Assembly: GCF_041296265.1 (NCBI RefSeq)
Contig: NC_091693.1
Location: forward strand, 14,582,001-14,646,000
Origin: Equus caballus
Lineage: Eukaryota; Chordata; Mammalia; Perissodactyla; Equidae
Direction: 5' to 3'
DNA length: 64,000 bases
The number at the start of each line of letters is the position of its first letter. Position 1 is the first letter of the stretch. Positions 25,018-36,100 of this stretch are shown here, piece by piece. The notes under the pieces are model-generated. The model had not been told where the DNA came from. It ran no database searches and worked only from the letters and a program-made list of their open reading frames with translations. The position numbers were made by a program, and so were the translations under genes.

Positions 25018-25262
25018 CTGCTGAGAGGTTAAGAGCACCTGCTATGGAGTCCCCCAGGCAGCCTGGCTGCAAATTCTGGCTCTAACACACGAGCTGCAAG
25101 GCCCTGGGCAAATGACTACAACTTGCCCCCTCATCTGTAACATAGGGGTAATAAAAGCACCCACCACGTGTGCTGTTGTGAGGATCAAATGAGGTAATCT
25201 AGTTATTTAAAGTGTTTAGCACACTGCCTGGCATGCAGTAAGCACACAGTATTTGTTGGCTA
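25018..25262 (+). repeat. MIR SINE, sense
   Basis: 'gaggttaagagcacctgcta', 'ctgcaaattctggctctaac' and 'gaggatcaaatgaggtaatc', followed by a 'cctggcatgcagtaagcaca' end. Confidence 0.7.
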
Positions 25263-27055
25263 TAACTTGTTCTATTAGTACACACTTAGTTGCACTAGTT
25301 GTCAGTTGTACGATAATTAGTAAGCACACCATGCCTTTTGGTTGTTAGTATTTTACATTGCAATGTGTACATATAAAACTCATTTCTTCCAAGAAATTGA
25401 CAGGGCAAGTAACTTTTAAGCTACAGGGAGCCTGCCAAGGAGATTTCTAGACCTAGGAGCCTTGCTATTAGCTTAATGCTTCTAAGTTACTTCTTCCCTG
25501 TTGCCCTCTTCGACTCACCCTCTCCCTTTCCGCCCTGTGGACATGGTGTTTTCAACAAAACTTTAAATTTACATTGTGTTTCTATGTTTTACAATGAGTG
25601 TTAAAGTGTTTTATAGGACGTGTTTTGATTGCCTGCTTTTCTCTATTACTTTCTCCAAAAGCCCTTCCTTTCCTTTAGGCAATTAATAAGTGACCCCCAG
25701 GCTAAGAATATCTGTCTGGGCCAAAACCCTGAAAAGTCACTCTGATCAACAGAGAAAATGTTGCAGAAGAGTAGAACTCAGCCCTGTGGCTTGTGATGGG
25801 ACCAGGCCGAGCAGTACCCTACAGGCACAGACTCTGGGCTCACTCCTCTTCTCCATCTCGGCCTCCACCACTCACTCGCACCAGCCCCAGCCTCCTTCTA
25901 GAGCTTCTCCCCAATGCCCACACACTATTTCCACCTGGAGAGTCCACAGGCATCATATCTAAACCTATCCCAAGCTGAGTTTAGCATCTCAGTCCCTAGC
26001 CAACCAATCCCTCATCCTTATCTCAGGGCTAATGACGTCTGATCCACCCAAAAGCCCAAACTAAACGCAGCTCTGAATGATCTTCAAGCCTCCTCCTCAC
26101 CACCCCCTTCTCTCTGGTCACTCACCAAGGCCTGCCAGTTCTTCAAGTGACTCTTCTGTCCCCTGCTCTCTATGCCCTCTGACCTCCAAGTTCAGATCTC
26201 AGACTCTCATGTGGACTCTCCACAGCCACAGTTCTCCCAACAAATCAGCTGTCAGGGTGCATGTCCCAAAACTCAGATCTGACCAGGTCACTTCTCACTT
26301 AAAGCCTCTGGTAGATCCCCACTCACAAGAGTCCAGACTCAGGCTGGCCGTCAAGACTTTCACAGTTTGGTAGGACCCCACCCCTCCTGCTACCAAAGAG
26401 AACCCGAAATAATACCAGGCCGAAAATATCCACCCATTCCACTCTAGCCTAAAGGTCAGTCAACTGGGTACATGATACCTGGCAGTTGGTCCCCACTCAT
26501 ACAAACATTAGCCCAACTTGTCGTATCTGATGCCGGATCCTTGGGCCATGAAGGGATGATACAAATTTGAATGAGGAAGAGGAAAGGCAATGCATGGCCA
26601 GGGCATTCAAGTTGTAGGGTTTGAGTTCATCTAGTCAAATCTCCTCATTGTGCAGCAGGCAAAACTAAGCCCTAGAGAAGCAAATCTACTCTTCAAGGTC
26701 AATGTTTAGTCACCAGCACTAGGACCCAGGTGTCCTGTTCCACAATCCTGTTTCTTCTACTGACAGGCCTAGAAGACTCTCCCAAGCACAACTGTCTTGG
26801 ATTCCCACAACTTTCCCCTTTCCCTCCTCACAACTCAGGACCCCCGACTCCATCCACAAGCTTGAAGATTCCAAGATGACTTGGAAGGAACAGAACAGGA
26901 AGTCTTGAGCATTGGCACAAGTTCAAGGTGAAACTCCTGGGGCCAAACACAAGGGCCTTTGACTATAGAAAAATATGGGCCCATTGTCTTGGTGGATGGA
27001 ACCAAACCATAGCAATTTTTTGCCCAGAGATCAGGACTCGGCCCTACAATACCAG
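25263..27055. other. Intergenic, nothing recognised apart from a MIR piece
   Basis: A MIR-like antisense fragment lies at about 26635-26760. The rest shows no family-like coding sequence. Confidence 0.35.
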
Positions 27056-27560
27056 TGTTACCGCACCAGGGTTGTTTTTGCCTGTCGCCCAGAAAACCAA
27101 ACACTGAAACAATGAGATTGCAACAGAGAGAGGGTTTTAATCACAAGGCAGCCATGTGAGGAAGCAAGAACATGAGTCTCAAATCTGCTTTCCTGAAAAT
27201 AGGGGTTCAGGGATATTTATAGGAAAGGTAGGCAAGGTCGTCTGAAATGTGGAGGCAGATAGGTGATTGGAGGCGAGGGGAGTGGGGGTAATTGACGATC
27301 TGCACAAGTGTAGTCAGACTTCATGCCTCTTCATAGGATGCATGCTCACAAAATGGCAGCATTAGCATGATCTGAGGGTGGAGCTTTTAGCTTCTCGATG
27401 TCAAAAGGTCACCTATTGGACATCTGCATGGGCCCAGTTGATGAGTTGGTGGCTCAACCTGCCTGGAGTGGACAAAGGGTTCTAATTCCTGAAGAAGAGC
27501 TCAAACACCCATTATCATGGTGACCCAGGCTCCGGGGAGATGTTATCTCTAGGAACCTAG
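27056..27560 (-). mobile_element. Class I LTR-like fossil, antisense
   Basis: On the minus strand the end reads GGTGCGGTAACA, close to the LTR end of the 13-19 kb ERV, preceded by 'aaccctctctctgttgcaat'. The other boundary is uncertain and may lie further right. No coding part is seen. Confidence 0.45.
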
Positions 27561-29335
27561 TGGGAGTCAGATGGCATATTGCCTAAACAGCACAGTTAAC
27601 GATGGGCAGGTTAAACCGCTAAAAGGTATAATCAGTAATTGCAAAAAGGAAAAATTCTTGAGTTCCTAGCTACTTAATCATCAATGGCTACCTGTTTGCC
27701 TGTTTCAGTCCCTTCTATTCCTTGGTCATTCCTCATTCTTGGAGGACTCAGGGCTACAACTGATCTAGCTCCTTCCTGCTGAACCAGGGCGTAGATCTGG
27801 GTTAGAGGAATGAAACTGTTTAGTACTCATTTGGAAATATTCTCTTGTTCCCAGTGTCACGTTGACATTTTGTATTATTAGAATTTTGTACCTTGCTCAA
27901 CAGTTTCAGAACAACATCTAAAGGCCCATTTTATAATCAAGTATCAGACCAGAAGGATAAGAAGTATAGACAACCCAAATTTTAACAGTCCCTGAAAAAT
28001 AGACCTAATCCCAGTGGGGTCTACATCTGATCTCCAGAATGGGACAGACATCTAGTCTTAGTTCCCCATAGTCTTCTGTTCCACTGGATATGCATCAGAG
28101 ACTGGAGCAGCATCCTACATGCTGATCTTTCAGTTGTCATTGACGACTATCAGCATAGACTTTCTGCTTGGGGAATCATCACATTCCTAATGAACAAAAT
28201 TATCATTTTATAGCAGTTGGGAGGGGCTGTAAAGTCTACTGAGTATGTCTGGGTTAGTTAATCATTCAAAGTGACAATATGGTTTCTTCTCTACAATATG
28301 GCTTCCCTTATGTCAACCTTGTGTTGAGCCGATATCACCAGGGGGAAGGGAGAAAAGTAACACACACTTTAAGAAAATAGAGGCAATTACAACAGTTTCT
28401 ACTCACCCCTGGTTTTTGTTTTTTGTTGTTATTGGGCTTTTTTTCCTCGCATAGTGTTCTGCACGGCCTCTGAGTCCCCCAGGATCAAGGAGGACCAGGA
28501 AAAGGTCTGGGTCCCTAGAGGGTGGAGGAATCAAGATGAGATTTAGATGGTTCCATTATGAGATGATTAGTAGAGAAAGGAGCCACACTATCCTTTCCCT
28601 AATTGCTGGTGAAAGGAAAAACAAAAACCTCCAAGCTACACATCCACCCCTCAACAAAGGAAACAAACCCTCCTGCAAAATACAGGGGACCTATTTGGGG
28701 ACTGAGGCCCTGCCCACTGCAAGAAAAAAGAGGAGGGGAAAGCAGAAAAGCCAGAGACTTAGACAACAAATATTTCACAGCAAGCACATTCTCCTCAGCT
28801 ACCAAGTCCAAAGCTACTTGATATGTTTCTGAGCTGCCAGAATGTCTTGGTTCCCCCCATAAAAGGTCTCTGACCATATTCCTTGATGCCTAGAGATGCA
28901 TTCCTTTGGGTTTGATCCACTGAAGCGATGGACCTCTTAGATTTAAAGACAAAGTCTCATGCCTCCCCTCAAGACAAAGTCTATCATTTCTCCCTTCCTG
29001 CCCTTGCACAAGCTGTTCCTCTATCTGTAACACTCTTCCTTCGCCTGCCCTTGCCCTTAGCAAACTCAAATGGCATGCTCTCCCAGAGCTCTTGAAGGGG
29101 CTCCCAAAGGCAAGTGAATGGTTCCCTCTCTGTGCTCAGTACATTGGACATACCTGTATTTATAACATCATGAGGTAATATTTAATTTTCCATTTTTGAA
29201 ATTTAAGATAAAGTACGAAAAAGAAAATATCACACATATTCCATTTTCCACCTATAATCTAGACCTATCGTTGTTTCACGTTCAGCATATTTCTTCCAGT
29301 CTCTTTTCTGGGGTAGCAGACTGTAACCTCCTGGA
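27561..29335. other. Intergenic, nothing recognised
   Basis: Part may belong to the neighbouring LTR-like fossil. No supportable gene. Confidence 0.35.
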
Positions 29336-29812
29336 ATGAAAAAACTACATACTTTTTTTTTTCTCCAGTTTTCACAGTTCTGGAGGTCAGATGTCCAAAA
29401 TTGGCCTCACTGGGCTAAAATCAAGGTGTCAGCCTAATGGTATGCCTTCTGGAGGTCCAAGGAGCAAATTGCTTCCTTACCTGATCCAGTTTCTAGAGGC
29501 TACCCGCACTCCTTAGTTCATATCTCCCCTTCCCCTCCCATCTTCAAAGCCCGCGAGGGCTGGTGGAGTCTTTCTCATGCAGCATCATTCTGACCCTGAC
29601 TCTCCTGCCTCCCTCTTTCACTTATAAGGGCCCTTGTGATTACATTGGGCTCCCTGGGATCATCCGGGATACTCTTACCATCTCAAGATCCTTAACATCA
29701 TCCCATCTGCAAAGTCCCTGCTGCCATATCAAGTAACATTCACAGGTTCCAGGGATCAGGATGTGGATGTTATGAGGAGGCCATTATTCTGCCTGCCACA
29801 ACTACCTTTTCT
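29336..29812. repeat. Ancient LTR/MER-type repeat, family unsettled
   Basis: 'ccagttttcacagttctgga', 'atctcaagatccttaacatc' and 'cacaggttccagggatcagg' are phrases of a common old mammalian repeat. It ends 'ctgcctgccacaa'. Confidence 0.5.
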
Positions 29813-29864
29813 AAACTGTACCCACAACAAAAATTTGCTTTGCCTTCCTCCTCTTTCACTTTTC

Positions 29865-30100
29865 TTCTGAGACAGAGACAAGAGCACAAGCTCTGAAGTG
29901 AAACACCCTAGCTCTGCCATTAAGTGCCTGGATGTCCCTGGACCAGTCCCTTCACCTCCCTCAGCTTCTTTTTTCTCATCTGTAACATAGATTAACTCTT
30001 AACTGCCTTAGGAAATGACAGTAAAAGAGTAAGTTAAGATACATAAGGCAGTAAACACAGTGCCTGGTATGTGTTGAGCCCTCAGTAAACATTCCTTTCA
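29865..30100 (+). repeat. MIR SINE, sense
   Basis: 'agagcacaagctctgaagtg', 'tttctcatctgtaacataga' and 'cagtgcctggtatgtgttga'. Confidence 0.65.
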
Positions 30101-30799
30101 ATCCTTTCCTTTTGCCATCCCATTTTCTCTCACCCTGGCCCATTTTCTCCTTCATCTCCCTTCTCTTCAGTGGCTTAGTCTAACCTCAGTCTAACTATTT
30201 AGCAAAGAGGCCATATTACCCATCTCTGTGATTCTGCTTCAATGGACATTTATAAGGAGAGTTCTGTTTTGTTTTGTTTTTTTAAAGAAGTCCTTTTATG
30301 GTCACTTAAAACTTACATATACTTCCTTGTAACTTAGATATGCCAGTCCTAATTCTGCCCTGCTATATTATACGTTCATTTCCTCATTTCATCCTTCTTC
30401 AGTCTTTCTCTTTACATCTTATAAATAAAGACAGTACAAAGACAAAAACAATGCCCAGGCCACAACATCAAATTCCTTTAGCAAGATGAATGCTATTTGC
30501 AAGACATCCCCTGAAGCTTATTTCTAGGCTTGGCTTTCAGCAAAACCATTTAACTCTAGAAACATTTCCAGACCCCCAGGGACAATAACCGTGACAGAAG
30601 CCACATATTCTCTGAATATTTCTGCCTTGGATTAAGACATTTTCCAGAATGTTGTTCCTAAGTTACTGCTACCCAATCCTTCAACTCCTGGAAGTTAAGC
30701 CTCCCCTATCATCTTCAACTCCGGCTGGCCTGCCAGGACACCAGCTAGAAAATGCCTCCCTACTCTAGATGACCAGGGTGGCACCTTTGCCTAGTCCCA
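30101..30799. other. Intergenic, nothing recognised
   Basis: AT-rich in the middle, with a short T run near 30280. No coding signal. Confidence 0.35.
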
Positions 30800-30990
30800 G
30801 AATTCTAGTAGCTCACACTTACTCACTGCTCACTATGTACCAGGCAGAATCCTAGGGGCTTTATATTTAGCTAGTCTTCACCAAAAAATCCCATAAGTGA
30901 TATCATACCTGTTTTTACAGATTAAAAAAACTGAGTCAGAGAAGTTAAATAATTTACCTAACATCACACAACTCCATAATTATACCTCAT
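30800..30990 (-). repeat. MIR-type SINE, antisense, old
   Basis: 'cactatgtaccaggcagaat' followed by 'ctgagtcagagaagttaaat' and 'aacatcacacaac'. Confidence 0.5.
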
Positions 30991-31760
30991 CTCTCACTCA
31001 AATAAGTGTTAATAATTTAATCTGGGCAGAGGACACCCTAAGATTTCTGAGGTCTCCTGAACAAAATCCACCTTTCAGAATGATGTTCACTGTATTGTCA
31101 GCTATTTGCACAGCCATTCTCTGGCCATAAAAGGGGTGCACTAGGGAAAGAAAGTGTAATGAGAAAGAAGCAGTAGGAGGGAGATTCCCTGCAATGGGCA
31201 CAAAGAGGATGAGATTCCAAACACAGACACAGTCATAAGACACACCCAGAGTTTGTGGCCTTGGAAAAATGTCAGCCCCATCTGTCTCTTTCCATGCCTG
31301 TTGGCATCTGACTTCCTTCTCAGCCTGCCCCTCCTGGCCTTGTTTTCTCAGACCAACTAGAGGCCTGGGCCTGGGACCAAACCAGAGCACCCAGCACTGA
31401 GCTATGTGGGTGGAGGGAGCAGAGAAGGGAGTAAAGTGTTCAGCTTATAGGGGACCTGACTCACCTATGTATGTATCATTTGGGCAGGGAGTGGATTAGA
31501 AAAGGGCTGCTCTGCAGGACTCACAGTTTAAGGAGTGACACTTCCTCAAAGATGTCTGACTGACAGCAAAGGGTGGATGTGGGAGGCATCACAGCTTTCT
31601 CCCATTTCGATATTTATTGTCCCTCCCTCTCCCTCCATTGTGTTACATTCCTCTGACTGTAGGTCACTTATTTACTGAGTTGGGTTCCAGGAAAAAAAAT
31701 CTCAGCTGAGTTCCTTAAAACCCCAAGCACTCAATTCAGTTCAAGATGCCTGCCACAAGG
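30991..31760. other. Intergenic, nothing recognised
   Basis: This sequence lies 5' of the L1 fragment and does not match the upstream flank of CD177 copy 1. That argues the L1 did not simply insert into a duplicated promoter. Confidence 0.4.
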
Positions 31761-31765
31761 AAAGT

Positions 31766-33009
31766 CACTACATAATGAGAAAGGGAACAATCCCACAAGA
31801 CAACATAAGACTTATAAATATCTATGTACCCAACATAGTAGCATCTAAATATGTAAAGCAATTATTAACAGACATAAAAGGAGAAATAGAAGGTGACACA
31901 ATAATAGTAGGGGACTTTAGCACTCCACTTACACCAATGGATAGATCATCCAAACAGAAGATCAATAAGGAAACATTGGCCTTAAGGGACACATTAGACC
32001 AAATCGACTTAGTAGATACATACAGAATATTCCATTCAAAAACTGCATAATACACATTCTTTTCAAATGTTCATGAAACATTCTCCAGGATTGATCACAT
32101 ATTAGGACACAAAACAAGTCTCAACAAATTTCAGACGATTGAAATACCAGGCATCTTTTCAGACCACAAAGGTATGAAACTAGAAATCAACTACAGGAAG
32201 AAAATCAGAAAAGCCACAAAGGTGGAGATTAAACAAAATGCTACTGAAGAATGATTGGGTCAATGAAGAAATCAAACGAGAAATCAGGAAATACCTGGAG
32301 ACAAACAAAAATGAAAACACAACATGCCAAAATGTATGAGATACAGCAAAAGCAGTTCTAAGAGGGAAGTTTATAGCAATTTAGGCCTACCTCAACAAAC
32401 AAGAAAAATCTCAAAAACAATCTAGCAGTGCACCTAAAAGAATTGAAAAAAGAAGAACAAACAAAGCTCCAAATCAGTAGAAGGAAGGAAATAATAAAAA
32501 TCAGAGCAAGAACAAGTGAAATAGAAACTAAAAAAAAGAAAAAAGAAAAAATCAACGAAACCAAGAAGAGCTGTTACTTTGAAAAGATAAACAAGCATGA
32601 CAAACCTTTAGCTAGACACACCACAGAAAAAAGAGAGAAGGCTTCAAGAAATAAAATCAGAAATGAAAGAGGAGAAATTACAACGGACATTCAGAAATAC
32701 AAAAATTATAAGAGAATACTGTGAAAAGCTATATGCTAACAAATTGGATAATGCAGAAGAAATGGATAAATTCTTAGAATCATACAATCTTCCAAAACTG
32801 AATCAAGAAGAAATAGAGACTTTGAATAGACCAATCACCAGTAAGCAGATGGAAATAGTAAGCAAAAACCTCCACCAAAATAAAAGTCCAGGACCAGACG
32901 GCTTCCCTGGTGAATTCTACCAAACATTCAAAGAAGACTTAGTACCTATCCTTCTCAAACTCTTCCAAAAAATTGAAAAGGAGGGGAAGCTTCCTAACTC
33001 GTTCGCAAG
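31766..33009 (+). mobile_element. L1 ORF2 fragment abutting the CD177 copy 2 promoter
   Basis: The translation shows the L1 endonuclease C-terminal half (INIYVPN, IIVGDFSTPLTPMDRSSKQK, RIDHILGHK with SDH) and the approach to reverse transcriptase ([32 protein letters not shown]). It starts inside the endonuclease and stops at 'cttcctaactcgttcgcaag' with no 3' UTR or poly(A). The 3' end is therefore a recombination break, and CD177 promoter sequence begins within a few bases. It carries several stops and shifts and is inactive. Confidence 0.85.
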
Positions 33010-33056
33010 GCCCTCCCCTCCCCACCCCTTTCCTGAACTGCCTGGGATGGGGTGAG

Positions 33057-33066
33057 ATATAAAAGG
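33057..33066 (+). promoter_or_regulatory. TATA box of CD177 copy 2
   Basis: ATATAAAAGG, 53 bp before the ATG, as in copy 1. Homology to the copy 1 promoter begins only at about 33010, so just under 50 bp of shared upstream sequence survive ahead of the TATA box. Confidence 0.7.
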
Positions 33067-33119
33067 TCTCGGTTTCCTGAGAGAAAGAGCAGGAGCGAGA
33101 GAGTCCAGCTGCCCTGATC

Positions 33120-36100
33120 ATGAGCCCTGCCCTGCTGCTGGCCCTCCAGGGCATCACCCTCATGCTGCCCCGTGAGTGAGGATCCCAACCTTGGGGGGGA
33201 CTTCCCTGGAGGATGGGCTGAGATGGATTTGCTCTTCCCATTTCAGGAGTGCAGGCCCTGACCTGTCAGTTCACGACAGTTGAGGATGTGAACAACGCAG
33301 CAGATATGCCGTACCTCTGGGATGTGAAGGACCAGCAAGTCTGTGAGGATGGCTGGGGTTGCCAAGACACGCTGCTGCTCATTAAGAACGGTGAGAAAAG
33401 CCCCGTAGGCCCCAAGCCTGGCTCCCACCCTCTCCTGTGTAGAGACATCCCTCCCTGCACCCAGCCCTCCCTGCATTCTGTATGGGAACTCAGAGGACCC
33501 CTCCCGTCGTACCAGGAGCTGTCCCCTCCCCAGCTGGGGCAAAGTCTTGGGTGCCCAGTCACCATCTGTCCAGTCTCCCACCCCAGGCCACGATATAGAC
33601 CATCTCTCTAAGACCCAGAGTCCTGACCCCACCACAGCCTCCCTCCCTCTCTTGGTCCAGGACCCCAAGTGAAACTGGTGCTCAACAAGGGCTGCACCCC
33701 GGAGGCAGATCACAAGGCCCGTGTCACCCAGCACAGGACAGGCCCCAGCCTCTCCATCGTCTCCTACACCCACGTGTGCCGCAATAGGGACTTATGCAAC
33801 AATGTCTCCATCACGCCCCCTGTCTGGGACTCATTATCCCCAACAGGTGCCTGAGGGAGGAGGGGGAGGAGGAGGAGGGAAAAGTGAGTGCGGGGAGGAG
33901 GGAAGGGGCAGGGCTGAGGGGGTGAGGTTAGCACAGAGGGACAGTACCTAATTCCCTGCACCCCAGGCCTGCATGACAGGAGCCCGAGGAGGGCACGTTT
34001 TGGGGGAGACTGGGGAGGTTGATTTCTGGGGCAAGCAAAAGCGCGGTGGAGAGAAAACCCCTGATCTGAAGGGAGAGCCCTCTCTTCCTCTCTCTCCGTC
34101 TCTCACCTCCCAGTCCCGGGGTCCGTGCGGTGCCCAGTCTGCTTGTCCGCAGAAGGCTGTCTGTCTGCAACAGAGCTGACCTGCCCTTCTGGGGACACAC
34201 ATTGCTACAACGGGGTCCTCGTGATCAGGGGAGGTGAGGTGGGACATCGGGGTCCCTGGGGGACACGGAACAGGGAGGTCTGAGGGCCGGGATCTGGGTC
34301 TCTGGGAGGGAGGGTAGCTGAGGGCTGGGACCTGGAGGAGGGTGGGCCTGGCTTCGTGGAGCTGCGCCTCCCCTGAAGGTTGCATGGTCCCACTGGGAGC
34401 ATCTCCCTCTCTCCCTCTCTCTTCCTTTCCACAGTGGACATCGCCACCAATCTGAGATTGCAGGGGTGCGCGTCTCAAGCAGGCTGCAACCTGCTTAATA
34501 ACACTCAAAAAATTGGGGCCCTGACTGTGCACGAGAACTGCAACCCTGAAGGTGAGTCCCTCGTGCGGGAGACGAGGCCGTGCCCTGCACTGCAGCCTTG
34601 GGGCACGGTGACCCTTGTGAAAGTGGGACACCCGAACACATCCCACCAAAGCCAGCGCCCGCGAGTAATTTAGGAGTTTATTGCTCACTCAGGGAGGCAT
34701 TCTCCTGGTAGGCACTTCAGTGAGGGTGCCAGTAAGAGGTGTCCAGCTGTGTACCACACACTCCACAAACCTCATACACCACTAAGTCCACCCGCCATAC
34801 ACACCATACACCACACATCACACGCAAACAAAACACAGACACACAGAACACACACCATGCCACACCCTCACAACAAACACATACCACATACATCACACAC
34901 ACACCGTATCAGTACACACACATACCACACATCATGTACCACACACAAACACTACATACACCATACAAACATGCCATACACATATCACAAACTCCATACA
35001 CCCCACACAAATACTACACCTCTGCACACATACCATACATGTACACTACACACACCACACACATGCCACATGAAACACAGCTTTTATGCCACAAATGAAT
35101 ATTCCTATCACAATCCATGTTTGGTTAGCTTTTGACATTGGAGCCAGATCTTGGAACGTGTTTGGCTTCCCTGGTTGTGTTCAGTTCAGCAGTTTAGCAA
35201 GTATTTCCTGACCATCAGCAAGACCAGGCATCAGAAGCTGGGTATGACAAGAGGTCAGGGAATATGTGGAGGAGAGAAGGGCATTCCCGGAGCCAGAACA
35301 GCCCCTGAGAAGGCATGGGGGTGGCAGAGGGCTGGGCCAAGAGCACAGGCTGCCCAAGATGGGCCACAGCAGGACCCCAAGCTGAGGAAGAACGAAAGGG
35401 TTGGAAAGTGAAGGGCCTTGACCTCCCCTAAGCAACTGGGCGGTGGTCCCAGGGAAAGCGCGGGGTGGCACAATCAGGAGAGCACAGCAGTGAAGACCTT
35501 AATGTCTGAATCAGAGAGATGTTGGCTCCCCATCTGGGCTGACAAATAAAAATGGCAAGCAATAAGATATATTGGAGTATATGAGGAAGCCATTTGGTGT
35601 AAACCTAATTCGGCCTGACCTCCAAAATGGCCTGACCGTGGCTATTGAGCATGCATTGTGTATCTGCTTTAGATATTCCCTATGACAAGAACAAAGGCCC
35701 TTGAGATAAAGGTGCAACTTCCCTCCCCCTCCCAACGTTGGCATTTCCTTAAGGATTAAGCATCTTTTCTTAGGCTAGGAACTGATTGCTGCACTCACCT
35801 GTGACCACCCGGCTCAGGACAAGACTTGCTTCCTGCTGCGCCCTCCGAGATAGCAGACCCACTACCTGCTGTGTCCATCAAGCCCTGTGCGACAGGGCAA
35901 TCTTGTGACTATTGTGGGAGGGACATTTCAATCATATGTGAAAAGTCCTGTATGGGGGTATATAACCACTCTGTACACCTCACTTCTTCGGTGCCCTTTG
36001 TTCCTTTGGGAAGAAAAGCCCTGGGCCACGGTCCTCAGATTTTAGCTCAGAATAAACTCACCCAAATTTTCATTTATAGATTGGTTATGGATTATTTTCG

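Noticed and set aside
33948-34688. 246-codon open frame on the minus strand
   Set aside because: It is the antisense shadow of CD177 copy 2 exons 4 and 5 and their introns, GC-rich and without independent support.
34739-35135. His/Thr-rich open frames within CD177 copy 2 intron 5
   Set aside because: Same simple array in the second copy, fully intronic.
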